From: Candidatus Bathyarchaeota archaeon
GTDB lineage: Archaea; Thermoproteota; Bathyarchaeia; Bathyarchaeales; Bathycorpusculaceae
Length of the DNA stretch: 64,000 nucleotides
Direction of reading: 5' to 3'
Assembly: GCA_003141855.1 (NCBI GenBank)
Contig: PLNS01000015.1
Coordinates: 1-64,000 of the forward strand
The notes below the pieces were generated by a model. The model was not told the DNA's origin. It did no database searches and worked only from the letters and a program-made list of their open reading frames with translations. Positions 24,379-32,390 of this stretch are shown one piece after another (position 1 is the stretch's first letter; every line of letters begins with the position of its first letter). The position numbers and the translations under genes were made by a program.

Positions 24379-24724
24379 ATTACCCCTCTCAAATTATAGT
24401 TAAAGTTACGAGAAAAAGCTACCTGCAAGGTGCTACTTCATACTTTTTCTCAATTACCCGAATATTTACCTAATAATACAATGTTACCTATATTAGGTTG
24501 ACGATGAAAAATAGTGCTTCCCTTAATTCTTGGCTAAACCCATTTAATCACAGTTAATCGCCTTTAAACAACAGAAAACGTCGCTAAAACTTGTTGCTTA
24601 ACGTGGTTTCGATGGTTAATCAGGAATGATAAAGCACTCAATTTATAAGCATCGACGATAAGTTAGATGGTACTGTGTAAAAGAGACTTTTGCACAGCCA
24701 AAGTAGTAGGAGTTGAAATAGCGA
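24379..24724. promoter_or_regulatory. Intergenic region with TATA box and 5' leader hairpin
   Basis: The region between the divergent SSB gene and the zinc-ribbon gene is AT-rich. A TATA-like sequence at 24642-24648 predicts a start near 24670. Immediately after comes an inverted repeat, CTGTGTAAAAG (24673-24683) and CTTTTGCACAG (24687-24697) with a 3-base AGA loop. The transcript would therefore begin with an 11-pair hairpin (one G-T pair). AGGAG at 24708-24712 then precedes the ATG. I see nothing else. Confidence 0.5.
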
Positions 24725-24865
24725 ATGTATAATAACAAAGAGATGCACAAGGCAACTTGCGCTGACTGCGGAAAAGAATGTGAAGTTCCTTTCAAGCCAG
24801 ACGGTACAAGGCCAGTTTACTGCCGAGAGTGCTACTCAAAACGAAGACCACCACGAAGATACTAA
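24725..24865 (+). CDS. 46-residue VPFKP-type zinc-ribbon protein
   Basis: This short gene encodes a protein built almost wholly of the zinc ribbon: CADCGKECEVPFKPDGTRPV then YCRECY, with C12, C15, C33 and C36, and a basic tail (SKRRPPRRY). AGGAG lies 12 bases before the ATG. It follows a TATA box and a leader hairpin. A small basic zinc ribbon suggests RNA or DNA binding. Confidence 0.7.
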   Translation: MYNNKEMHKATCADCGKECEVPFKPDGTRPVYCRECYSKRRPPRRY

Positions 24866-25011
24866 GCGTATAGCTAAGCATCTTTACAATCTTTAACTAT
24901 TTTCTTTTTTATTTTTATTATTTTAAAAAACCTGAGCTCCCCAAACCCGGGATGGCGTTAAGTCCATACTTTACTGAGAAAAAATTTTAAAATGTTAATA
25001 TAAATTTAAGG

Positions 25012-25030
25012 AACGAGCAAAAAACTCGTT
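25012..25030 (-). terminator. Hairpin downstream of a possible small gene
   Basis: AACGAG at 25012-25017 pairs with CTCGTT at 25025-25030 across an A-rich loop, followed on the minus strand by AT-rich sequence. It lies 15 bases past the stop of the small frame at 25045-25182, which suits a terminator. Confidence 0.3.
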
Positions 25031-25044
25031 TATTCAGGGTGCGC

Positions 25045-25182
25045 TTAGGATTTTTGTTCTGATCCTGTTCGTTTCTTGTTATCGGTGTAATCTTTCTTTC
25101 CGGACTTCTTTCTAAGGGTGCAATTTAGCCTGACTGATGACTTGCATCTACGGCAATTTTTAACTAAACCTGCTCTTAACAT
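25045..25182 (-). CDS. Possible small basic Cys-containing protein
   Basis: A 45-residue frame beginning MLRAGLVKNCRRCKSSV, with C10, C13 and C21 and a Lys/Arg-rich C-terminus. A GAGGT lies about 15 bases before the ATG, and a hairpin follows the stop. Composition fits a small nucleic-acid-binding protein. No match is recognised, and it could be chance in an AT-rich region. Confidence 0.3.
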   Translation of the reverse strand: MLRAGLVKNCRRCKSSVRLNCTLRKKSGKKDYTDNKKRTGSEQKS

Positions 25183-25562
25183 ACACAAAGCTATTTACCT
25201 CTTTTTAATTTTTTGAAAAGAATCCGTTATTCAATTAGGTTATCCAAGAGGATAAAAGAAACTCTTCAACCATGAGTGTAGCCGCATACTTATAAAGGAA
25301 TGGATAAAAAAAGCTTTTTTGAAAAATGGAATAAATTCCAAGCCGATTTTTAATTAATAAGTCATTAAAAATTTTATAATTGGAAAATATCTTAAAACAC
25401 GGGAAAAAACCTCTCAAAGGTAAGCTATGCTAATATACCCCCCGCCTTCCTTAATGTGTTATAAGGTTAGAATTCTTTAGAGGAAGAGTTAGACCGCTTA
25501 TACGCTTTTTCTCAAAATTATTCTGATTAATATTATTGGCGTAAGCCAAATAGGTGTAAAAA

Positions 25563-25871
25563 ATGGGTAAACGAAAAATTACAAACGAGGGCAGCCTCGA
25601 CAGCATGGTCCTACCTTCCTCAAACGACGTATTAGGTGTGGCGGTTAAGATGCTTGGTGCAGAACGAATTACGGTTAAATGCCAAGATGGTAAAGAACGA
25701 TTATGTAGAGTTCGCGGCAAACTAAAAAGGCGAGTTTGGATTAGAGAGGGCGACATTGTTTTGGTTTCACCGTGGGATTTCCAAGCGGATACTAGGGGAG
25801 ACATTTTCTGGCGTTACCGCAAAAACCAATCCGATTGGTTAAGAAGCCACAACTATCTCAAAATGGAATAA
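25563..25871 (+). CDS. eif1A: Translation initiation factor aIF1A
   Basis: A 102-residue protein with the S1/OB fold of archaeal eIF1A. Diagnostic phrases are LGVAVKMLGAERITVKCQDG, RGKLKRRVWIREGDIVLVS and PWDFQADTRGDIFWRY. It binds the small ribosomal subunit A site and helps start-codon choice. The small LysW-like gene follows 12 bases downstream on the same strand, preceded by its own AGGAGG, and is probably in the same transcript. Confidence 0.9.
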   Translation: MGKRKITNEGSLDSMVLPSSNDVLGVAVKMLGAERITVKCQDGKERLCRVRGKLKRRVWIREGDIVLVSPWDFQADTRGDIFWRYRKNQSDWLRSHNYLKME

Positions 25872-25883
25872 GGAGGAAAAGCT

Positions 25884-26054
25884 ATTATTCTAAAATGTAC
25901 CGAATGCGGAAACACCTTCAAACGGGATGGCCTAAAAGATGGCGAGGTAGTGGCTTGTCCAATTTGCGAAGCTGACTACCAGGTAATAGTTAAAGATGGA
26001 AAAATCGAAATAATCGAATACGTCTATGAAGGCCCCGACGTAGGCGAATTATAA
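25884..26054 (+). CDS. LysW-like zinc-ribbon protein, apparent AUU start
   Basis: A 56-residue frame directly after aIF1A. AGGAGG at 25871-25876 lies 7 bases before ATT at 25884 (another ATT follows), and no ATG, GTG or TTG lies in frame before the conserved cysteines. The protein has CTECGNTF, GEVVACPICEADYQV and a C-terminus ending EGPDVGEL, like LysW carrier proteins, which end in a Glu motif. LysW carries amino-adipate or glutamate for lysine/arginine synthesis. This one lacks the usual EDWGE ending and is not next to lysine genes, so it may be a paralogue with another role. Confidence 0.55.
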   Translation: MILKCTECGNTFKRDGLKDGEVVACPICEADYQVIVKDGKIEIIEYVYEGPDVGEL

Positions 26055-26105
26055 AAACAGTTTTTTATTAAAAATTTTTTATTATTTTAAAAAAATAAAA
26101 ATAAT
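26055..26105. terminator. T/A-rich bidirectional terminator between convergent genes
   Basis: A 50-base gap between the convergent LysW-like and L35Ae genes. It is runs of T and A on both strands, the usual archaeal termination signal. No stable hairpin is needed. Confidence 0.5.
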
Positions 26106-26384
26106 TTAGCTTTTTAGTTCAACAATTGAACCTATAGCTTGGCCCGGAACCCCGCGTACAAACCTTACTCTAACCATGCCGTTCTTGCCGTGTGGACCCC
26201 TAATTTTTCCAACAAGCTTGGTAGTTCCATTTGTCCAAGTAACTTTTTGTCCAACTAGCTTGCTTGCTAGAGATGCAGAATTAACGTTTTCGAATTCAAT
26301 TAAGCATTCATTTGAGGTTTGTTCCCTAATTCCAGTGCGGTAATTAGTTATTCTTCCATGAACTTTTTGAGCCAAAATATTCAC
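26106..26384 (-). CDS. rpl35ae: Ribosomal protein L35Ae
   Basis: A 92-residue protein matching the archaeal/eukaryal L35Ae (eL33) family. The closing block GPHGKNGMVRVRFVRGVPGQ then AIGSIVEL is diagnostic. The first half, GRITNYRTGIREQTSNECLI and the WTNGT loop, fits the same beta-barrel. It is a large-subunit protein. It is monocistronic here and convergent with the LysW-like gene. Confidence 0.9.
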   Translation of the reverse strand: MNILAQKVHGRITNYRTGIREQTSNECLIEFENVNSASLASKLVGQKVTWTNGTTKLVGKIRGPHGKNGMVRVRFVRGVPGQAIGSIVELKS

Positions 26385-26535
26385 CGTTTAAGCCTCCCAT
26401 TTTAAGGCGTGCTTGCTTTTAAAGCTGTGCTATTCAGCCTTGAGGAACCTTGTATTTTCTTAACAGTGGATAAGCTAATGGTTAAAACTTTTATTGGCTA
26501 TAACTGATTTAATAATGCCAGGAGACGATGCTTAA

Positions 26536-27309
26536 ATGAAACAATTTCTCATTACACCCTCAGCAGGTAAACGGTTAATAGCCAAAGCCCTAGCAACCCA
26601 CCCAACAATCCAGAACGTACTAAAAAACGGCACTTTGGTGATTGTTGCAGGGACGACAAACGGATACGTGGCTGAAGAGGTGCTAAAAAATCTTGGAGTG
26701 AGCGGTTTTTCGAGGAAGCGTTTTTTTCGAGGAATAACCATGCCTCCTAACAAAACAGTAACCGTGGAGGGGCGTTTGGCTGACGAGAGCCAGTTCTCAG
26801 GCGACGTCGTGATAGTGAAGGGTGTTTGGCAGAAGGGCAAAACCATAGTTGACGTTGTTGGCTCCCTTAGGGAAGGGGATGTTATCTTAAAGGGCGCCAA
26901 TGCATTGGATTTAACTCGAAAACAAGCCGCCCTCCTTATCGGTCACCCAAAAGCTGGAACCATAGGCTTAGCACTGCCAGCCGTTGCGGGACGCCGAGTA
27001 AAACTGATGATACCTGTAGGTTTAGAGAAACGTGTAACCGAAGATTTGTATGTTTTAGCAGAAAAACTAAACGCGCCTGGCGCAAGTGGCTATCGCTTTC
27101 TGCCTATTCCTGGTGAAGTGTTCACTGAGCTTGAAGCGCTTAAACTCTTAACAGGCGCAGAGGCTGAATTGATTGCGGGTGGCGGCGTTTGCGGTGCAGA
27201 AGGTTCATGCTGGATAGCTGTCACTGGTACAAAAGGGCAGGAGGAAGCCGCTGAAGCGATTTTTGCCTCAGTGACTAACGAACCCGCCTTTAGCATAGAA
27301 AACCTTTAG
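26536..27309 (+). CDS. Conserved archaeal protein of unknown function
   Basis: A 257-residue protein with the start fixed at 26536, because the ATG at 26528 runs into a stop two codons on. The N-terminal half reads [18 protein letters not shown] then [20 protein letters not shown], like a Rossmann-type strand and helix. The second half holds [20 protein letters not shown] and a Gly-rich [12 protein letters not shown]. No signal peptide or membrane helix. I recognise it only as a typical archaeal hypothetical protein. Confidence 0.65.
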   Translation: MKQFLITPSAGKRLIAKALATHPTIQNVLKNGTLVIVAGTTNGYVAEEVLKNLGVSGFSRKRFFRGITMPPNKTVTVEGRLADESQFSGDVVIVKGVWQKGKTIVDVVGSLREGDVILKGANALDLTRKQAALLIGHPKAGTIGLALPAVAGRRVKLMIPVGLEKRVTEDLYVLAEKLNAPGASGYRFLPIPGEVFTELEALKLLTGAEAELIAGGGVCGAEGSCWIAVTGTKGQEEAAEAIFASVTNEPAFSIENL

Positions 27310-27315
27310 GCAAGT

Positions 27316-27516
27316 CTATTCTTGGCCATGGTGCATCATCATGCCCATGCCGAGGCCCTGCTTTCTTCTCTCGCCCATATTCTTTCTCCAAATATCCGCA
27401 CCCTGCGCAGCTAAATCCATCATCATATCAATGTCTTGCCTAACTAGTTCCATTACGGGCTGGTTTAACTCCATTTCGAAAGTAAATTTTACTTTGCCGC
27501 TTTTCTCTTCTACCAT
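27316..27516 (-). CDS. Small Met-rich protein
   Basis: A 66-residue frame from the ATG at 27516 (an in-frame ATG lies upstream at 27540). The N-terminal part is SGKVKFTFEMELNQPVMEL, followed by a helical stretch and a Met/Gly/His-rich end (GLGMGMMMHHGQE). It is convergent with the preceding gene, 6 bases past it. The C-terminus resembles metal-binding tails, but this is only an impression. Confidence 0.5.
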   Translation of the reverse strand: MVEEKSGKVKFTFEMELNQPVMELVRQDIDMMMDLAAQGADIWRKNMGERRKQGLGMGMMMHHGQE

Positions 27517-27634
27517 AAAAATTTCACCTCCAAAACACAAAACGTAACCAAAAATCGGGCGTTACTCTGTTAATATGGTTAATTAGGGCTTTTTTAAATA
27601 TACGTGGCTGTGCCAGCACTACAACATTAACTTT

Positions 27635-28462
27635 TTATCTAGTGCTCCAGTACCGCGCTAACTCTGCTAGCGCTTCTTCAAACAAGTAGTCCTTCGGCAT
27701 CACATCAACTTTTACATCCATTTCCTTTAGAGCTTCAGCGGTCGTGGGACCAATAGCCACAGTCGTCACTTTTTCATTTATTATTTTACGGAGGTTTTCC
27801 ATGGGTGCCTTTTCAGAAAGCATTTTGAAAATATTCTTGGCGCTCAATCCGCTACCAAAAACGATTGCGTCAATCTTTCCAGAGGTTAAATCCTCATAGA
27901 ACTTGGCTTTTAGTTTCTCGTCCACTGGCAATCCTGACTCATAAACGTAAATTTCCTCCACGTCAGCGCCCATTTCCTTGAGCTTCTCGGTTAAGGTTGG
28001 TGTTGCGTTGCTTGTTCTTGGGATGCGTATTTTTTTGCCCGAAATGTCTTTGCCTTGTAGGCACTTGATTAACCCTTCAGAACTATACTTGGTTGGCACC
28101 ATGTCCACGTGTACTTGGTTTTCTTTGAGTGCCTCAGCGGTTCGTGGACCAACAGCAATAACAAACGTTCTACCCAAACCCTCTTTCAACTCGCCAGTTT
28201 GCTTTAGGGTCTGGGCGGCGCCAAACAGGTATTTCACGCCATTAGTGCTCATTAAAATGACGTAATCAACTTGCCCCTTTTGGAGTTCAGTGATGAATTT
28301 TTTTATCGGCTTAAAGTTGCTTAAGCCCTTGATTTCTATGGCTGGAATATAGTAGGGTACGCCGCCTTTTTCGGTGATTAGTTTGCCTGCTTCTTCCGCT
28401 TGCCCTGCGGGGCGTGTTATGGCGACTGTTTTGCCTTTTAGGATAGGGGCTTTTTGAACCAT
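27635..28462 (-). CDS. hemD: Uroporphyrinogen-III synthase
   Basis: A 275-residue protein with the two Rossmann-like lobes of HemD: GKTVAITRPAGQAEEAGKLI at the start, DYVILMSTNGVKYLF, ENQVHVDMVPTKYSSEGLIK and, in the second lobe, DAIVFGSGLSAKNIFKML. HemD closes and inverts the linear tetrapyrrole from HemC to uroporphyrinogen III. It is the last gene of the seven-gene operon and overlaps SUMT by 25 bases. Confidence 0.9.
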   Translation of the reverse strand: MVQKAPILKGKTVAITRPAGQAEEAGKLITEKGGVPYYIPAIEIKGLSNFKPIKKFITELQKGQVDYVILMSTNGVKYLFGAAQTLKQTGELKEGLGRTFVIAVGPRTAEALKENQVHVDMVPTKYSSEGLIKCLQGKDISGKKIRIPRTSNATPTLTEKLKEMGADVEEIYVYESGLPVDEKLKAKFYEDLTSGKIDAIVFGSGLSAKNIFKMLSEKAPMENLRKIINEKVTTVAIGPTTAEALKEMDVKVDVMPKDYLFEEALAELARYWSTR

Positions 28463-29193
28463 GCCAGTTTCCTGCCTAAATTTGCCACTTCGCCGATGAC
28501 GATGACTGCTGGAGGCTTGATTTGTTTTTCCTCAGCTTCTTTGACTATGGTGCCTAATTTGCCGATGAGGGTTCTTTGGTTTGGGTAAGTTCCAGATTCC
28601 ACGATGGCTACTGGCTTATCGGCGCTTACGCCGCCTTCCAGTAACTTGCAGACTATGCCGTCGAGTGATTCTACGCCCATCAAAATAACCATTGTATCCA
28701 CCGCGTCGGCTATTTTCACCCAGTCGATCACTTTCTCAGAATCGCCAGCGCGGTGGCCTGTGATGATGGCAACTGAAGCCGCGTAATCCCGATGCGTTAA
28801 CGGTATGCCCGCGTAAGCTGGAGCCACAACGGCTGAGCTGACACCGGGTACCACTTCAAACTCGATGCCCTTTTCCACCAAGGCTTCGGCTTCTTCGCCG
28901 CCCCTGCCGAAAATGAATGGGTCGCCGCCCTTGAGCCGCACGATTTTGCCGCCGCCTTGGGCTTTCTCGATTATCAACTCAGTAATCTTGTCCTGTGGAA
29001 CCTCATGCTTGCCTGTCCGTTTGCCAACATAAATCTTCTCTGCCTTCGCTGGCGCCAAGTTGAGGATTAATTCGCCGACAAGCCTGTCGTAGATTACTAC
29101 GTCCGCTTCTTTGAGCAACTCCACCGCTTTCACAGTGAGCAGTTTAGGGTCGCCCGGTCCAGCACCAACAAGGTAAACTTTACCATACGCCAT
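28438..29193 (-). CDS. cobA: Uroporphyrin-III C-methyltransferase (SUMT)
   Basis: A 251-residue protein from the ATG at 29193. It has the SUMT signature GKVYLVGAGPGDPKLLT, then EADVVIYDRLV, the substrate/SAM loops KGGDPFIFGRGGEEAE and PGVSSAVVAPAYAGIPLTHR, and AIITGH. It methylates C2 and C7 of uroporphyrinogen III to precorrin-2, committing the ring to siroheme, cobalamin or other corrinoids. The start overlaps the hemC stop by 14 bases. An upstream in-frame ATG at 29229 would add 12 residues with no conservation. Confidence 0.9.
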   Translation of the reverse strand: MAYGKVYLVGAGPGDPKLLTVKAVELLKEADVVIYDRLVGELILNLAPAKAEKIYVGKRTGKHEVPQDKITELIIEKAQGGGKIVRLKGGDPFIFGRGGEEAEALVEKGIEFEVVPGVSSAVVAPAYAGIPLTHRDYAASVAIITGHRAGDSEKVIDWVKIADAVDTMVILMGVESLDGIVCKLLEGGVSADKPVAIVESGTYPNQRTLIGKLGTIVKEAEEKQIKPPAVIVIGEVANLGRKLAWFKKPLS

Positions 29194-30115
29194 ACTTTTC
29201 TCTCCACTCCTTCTCAAACTCTTGGGCACCTTGCTTAATGAGGTCTTCGCCCACTTTATTGCCTAACATTTCTGCTTCTGCTAATGTGCCTTTTGCGGTT
29301 GCGCTGATTTTCTTGCGAGTGTTAAGCGAGAAGATGCAGCCGAAAAGCGACAGGTTGTTGCCGTTTGCGTGTCCGACGGCGCCTATTGGCACGCGGCAGC
29401 CGCCCTCCAGCTTAAGCACCAAGCTCCGTTCCGCGGTAATTTCAGCTCGTGTTGCCTTATCTTCCACTGACCGCAAAAGTTCTATGATGTCCGAGTTGCC
29501 TTCTTTTGCGACAATTGCTATTGCGCCTTGTCCTGCGGCTGAGGGGAACTGCTCCAGCGGTAAGCGTTCCGTTATTTCGTTTGTTATGTTCATTCTCTCC
29601 AAACCAGCCTCGGCGATTACGATGCCAGCTAACTCGCCCTTCCTAACCTTGCCGATTCTGGTGTCAACGTTGCCTCTGATGGGTTCCACTTCCAAGTCTG
29701 GGCGAATGAATTTGATTTCAGCAAGCCTTCGCAAGCTGCCAGTTCCGACGACGGCGCCTTTCGGTAATGCGTTGAGGGATATTTTGTCTTTGGAAATGAA
29801 CACATCGCATTGCGAATCACGTTTAGGAATTGCTGCTATGACTGTGCCTGTTTGCTGCTCAACGATGGGTACATCCTTTAAGCTGTGAACAGCCAAGTCC
29901 ACTTCGCCGCTGACGACTTGCTGGTCGATTTCTTTCTCAAAGATGCCCTTGCAATCGATGCTGAAGAGGGGTTTGCCGTGTTCTTTGTCGCCTAAAGTCT
30001 TGATTACTTTCAGCTTAAAATCAACGTTTGGGCATGCTTGCTTGATTTGTGTTAGGACGCGGTTTGTTTGGGCAAGTGCAAGTTTGCTTCCTCGGGTGCC
30101 AACAGTTAGAATCAT
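29180..30115 (-). CDS. hemC: Hydroxymethylbilane synthase
   Basis: A 311-residue protein with GTRGSKLALAQTNRVL, LAVHSLKDVP, VGTGSLRRLAEIKFIRPDLE and the cofactor loop KLEGGCRVPIGAVGHANGN, whose Cys binds the dipyrromethane cofactor. HemC polymerises four porphobilinogens into hydroxymethylbilane. It starts 4 bases into the end of hemL, a standard operon overlap. Confidence 0.93.
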   Translation of the reverse strand: MILTVGTRGSKLALAQTNRVLTQIKQACPNVDFKLKVIKTLGDKEHGKPLFSIDCKGIFEKEIDQQVVSGEVDLAVHSLKDVPIVEQQTGTVIAAIPKRDSQCDVFISKDKISLNALPKGAVVGTGSLRRLAEIKFIRPDLEVEPIRGNVDTRIGKVRKGELAGIVIAEAGLERMNITNEITERLPLEQFPSAAGQGAIAIVAKEGNSDIIELLRSVEDKATRAEITAERSLVLKLEGGCRVPIGAVGHANGNNLSLFGCIFSLNTRKKISATAKGTLAEAEMLGNKVGEDLIKQGAQEFEKEWREKYGVW

Positions 30116-31428
30116 TTTGTTTTGCGCTCCTTGGATGCTGCCTCGAGGGCTTTATCAAAAGCGTTTATCGTAAACTTCAGGTCTTCTTCCGAATGAGCGG
30201 TTGATACGAAGCAGGTTTCATATTGCGATGGCGGAATAAACACGCCCTGCCGAAGCAGCTCATGGAAGTACGCAGTAAACATCTGCGCGTCAGAGTGTTT
30301 GGCGCAGGCATAATCGGTGACTTGCTCTTTGGTGAAGAATATTTGGTAGAGCGAAGCGATATTGTACACTTGCGCTGACACCTTATGCGACGCGGCTAGG
30401 TCGGAGAGGGCTTTTTTGAGTTCCAAGCATTTCTTTTCCAAATTGGGGTAGATTTGGTTTTTCTTTTGGCTCAGAATGCTCAGGATGGTGAAGCCTGCGG
30501 TTGCTGAGACTGGGTTGCCGCTGAAAGTTCCCGCTTGATACACCTTGCCGACGGGCGAGATGGTTTGCATGATTTCTTTTTTGCCGCCAAACGCTGCCAG
30601 CGGGAAGCCTCCGCCAAGCACCTTGCCAAGCGTCGCCATGTCGGGCTTTATGTTGAAGTGTTCTTGGGCGCCGCCTAAAGCCAAACGGAAGCCTGTAATG
30701 ATTTCATCAAAAATCAAAACGGAGCCATAATCGCTTGTAACTTTTCTCAGGTAACTCAAATAGTCTTTTTTGGGCAAAATTAAGCCAACGTTCGCCAACA
30801 CAGGCTCAACAATAACCGTGGCAATATCGCTTCCTTCACTCTTAAACGCAACTTCTAAGGCTTCAACGTCGTTGTATGGCAGAACAATCGTGTTCCGAGT
30901 GGTCTCCTCAGGGATGCCAAGCGAGTTCGGTGCGCCAAAGGAAGTTGCTCCCGATCCAGCCTTCACGAGAACGCTGTCGTGGGAACCGTGGAAGCACCCC
31001 TCAAACTTTACGATTTTCTTTCGCCCCGTGTAGCCTCTTGCCGCTCGAATCGCGTGCATCGTCGCTTCAGTACCAGAGTTCACCAATCGCAACATTTCCA
31101 TGCAGGGCGACGCTTTCTGAATAAGTTCAGCAAATTCTACTTCCCGCTCAGTGGGAGCACCGTAGAGCGTGCCTTTTGCAAGTTGGTTTTTTACTGCTTC
31201 CATGATTTCTGGGTAAGCATGCCCCAAAAGCAACGCGCCATAAGCCATACAATAATCAACGTATGCTTTGCTGTCGGCATCGTACATTTTTGAGCCTTGG
31301 GCGCATTCCACAAAGAATGGGTAGGGTTCGAAGGCTCGGACGGGGCTGTTTACGCCGCCTGGCAGGATTTTTTTGGCTCTCTCAAAGAGCGTTTTTGATT
31401 TGCTGGTGTTCAAGGTTGGTTCAACCAT
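30112..31428 (-). CDS. hemL: Glutamate-1-semialdehyde 2,1-aminomutase
   Basis: A 438-residue PLP enzyme. KKILPGGVNSPVRAF, VDYCMAYGALLLGHAYPEI, VNSGTEATMHAIRAARGYTG and KVYQAGTFSGNPVSATAG are diagnostic. The PLP lysine lies in ATLGKVLGGGFPLAA. It converts glutamate-1-semialdehyde from HemA to 5-aminolevulinate. It overlaps hemB by 19 bases. Confidence 0.93.
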   Translation of the reverse strand: MVEPTLNTSKSKTLFERAKKILPGGVNSPVRAFEPYPFFVECAQGSKMYDADSKAYVDYCMAYGALLLGHAYPEIMEAVKNQLAKGTLYGAPTEREVEFAELIQKASPCMEMLRLVNSGTEATMHAIRAARGYTGRKKIVKFEGCFHGSHDSVLVKAGSGATSFGAPNSLGIPEETTRNTIVLPYNDVEALEVAFKSEGSDIATVIVEPVLANVGLILPKKDYLSYLRKVTSDYGSVLIFDEIITGFRLALGGAQEHFNIKPDMATLGKVLGGGFPLAAFGGKKEIMQTISPVGKVYQAGTFSGNPVSATAGFTILSILSQKKNQIYPNLEKKCLELKKALSDLAASHKVSAQVYNIASLYQIFFTKEQVTDYACAKHSDAQMFTAYFHELLRQGVFIPPSQYETCFVSTAHSEEDLKFTINAFDKALEAASKERKTK

Positions 31429-32390
31429 ACTTTTGCGTCTTTGGCATGGTAGGTTATGATTAGGTCGGCGCCTGAGCGTTTGATGCCTGTTAGGATTTCG
31501 CGGGTTACGGTTTTTTCGTCTATCCAGCCGTTTTGGGCTGCTGCTTTGACCATTGAGTATTCGCCGCTGACGTTGTAGGCGACGATGGGCACGTTAAAGG
31601 TTGCCTTCGCAAGAGCAATGATGTCTAAGTAAGCTAAGGCGGGTTTTACCATTATCATGTCGGCGCCTTCGTTAATGTCCAATTCAATCTCGCGCAATGC
31701 CTCTTGCTGGCTGCCTTGGCTCATCTGGTAGCTTCTGCGGTTCCCAAACTTCGGCGTAGACTCAGCCGCCTCCCTAAATGGACCGTAAAAGCCAGACGCG
31801 TACTTTGCCGAATAAGCAATAATCGGCACCTGCTCAAACCCTGCATCATCCAACGCTTCTCGGATAGCGCCGACTTGCCCATCCATCATGGCTGAAGGCG
31901 CCACAATATCCATGCCTGCTTCTGCTTGGCTGACCGCTACTTTACCGAGCACCTCGAGGGTTTGGTCGTTTTGGACTTCGCCGTCTTTAACTAAACCGCA
32001 GTGTCCATGGCTCATGTACTCGCACAGGCAAACGTCGCCAATGACGACAAGTTCCTCTTTGAAGGCTTTTTTTAATTCACGGGTTGCCTTTTGGACAACG
32101 CCGTCCTTAGCAAAAGCGCTGGTGCCCGCTTCGTCTTTTTTAGCTGGGATGCCGAAGAGAAGCACGCTTTTCACGCCTTGCTCGAGAGCTTGTTTTCCTT
32201 CAGCAGCTACCTGTGCAACTGGCAATCTGCTGTAACCGGGCATGGATTCGATGGCGACTGGTTTTTTGATGCCCTCGTCAACGAAGATTGGGTAGATTAG
32301 GTTGCTTGGTTGCAGGTTCACCTGGTTTAGCATGTCTCGCATGGCAACGGTTCTGCGTAGTCTTCTCATTCTTACGGTTGGAAAACTCAT
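31410..32390 (-). CDS. hemB: Porphobilinogen synthase
   Basis: A 326-residue protein. MRRLRRTVAMRDMLNQVNL, LIYPIFVDEGI, the zinc/cation site CLCEYMSHGHCG, APSAMMDGQVGAIREAL and MVKPALAYLDI fit HemB. The Schiff-base lysines lie in YSAKYASGFYGPFREA and MVKPALA. It joins two 5-aminolevulinates. The C-x-C...C pattern suggests a zinc-type enzyme. It overlaps the next gene (hemL) and is overlapped by the precorrin-2 dehydrogenase gene by 4 bases. Confidence 0.93.
   Translation of the reverse strand: MSFPTVRMRRLRRTVAMRDMLNQVNLQPSNLIYPIFVDEGIKKPVAIESMPGYSRLPVAQVAAEGKQALEQGVKSVLLFGIPAKKDEAGTSAFAKDGVVQKATRELKKAFKEELVVIGDVCLCEYMSHGHCGLVKDGEVQNDQTLEVLGKVAVSQAEAGMDIVAPSAMMDGQVGAIREALDDAGFEQVPIIAYSAKYASGFYGPFREAAESTPKFGNRRSYQMSQGSQQEALREIELDINEGADMIMVKPALAYLDIIALAKATFNVPIVAYNVSGEYSMVKAAAQNGWIDEKTVTREILTGIKRSGADLIITYHAKDAKVWLNQP

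Larger units (their letters stand above)
24866..25562. other. AT-rich intergenic region
   Basis: About 700 bases of AT-rich sequence (many A/T runs) between the zinc-ribbon gene and aIF1A. It holds one possible small minus-strand gene (25045-25182) and an AACGAG/CTCGTT hairpin at 25012-25030 after it. I see no other coding signal. Its 3' end should hold the aIF1A promoter. Confidence 0.5.

Noticed and set aside
25235-25417. Minus-strand frame of 60 codons in the AT-rich gap
   Set aside because: Phe/Tyr/Ile-rich sequence expected from AT-rich DNA, without ribosome site or motif.
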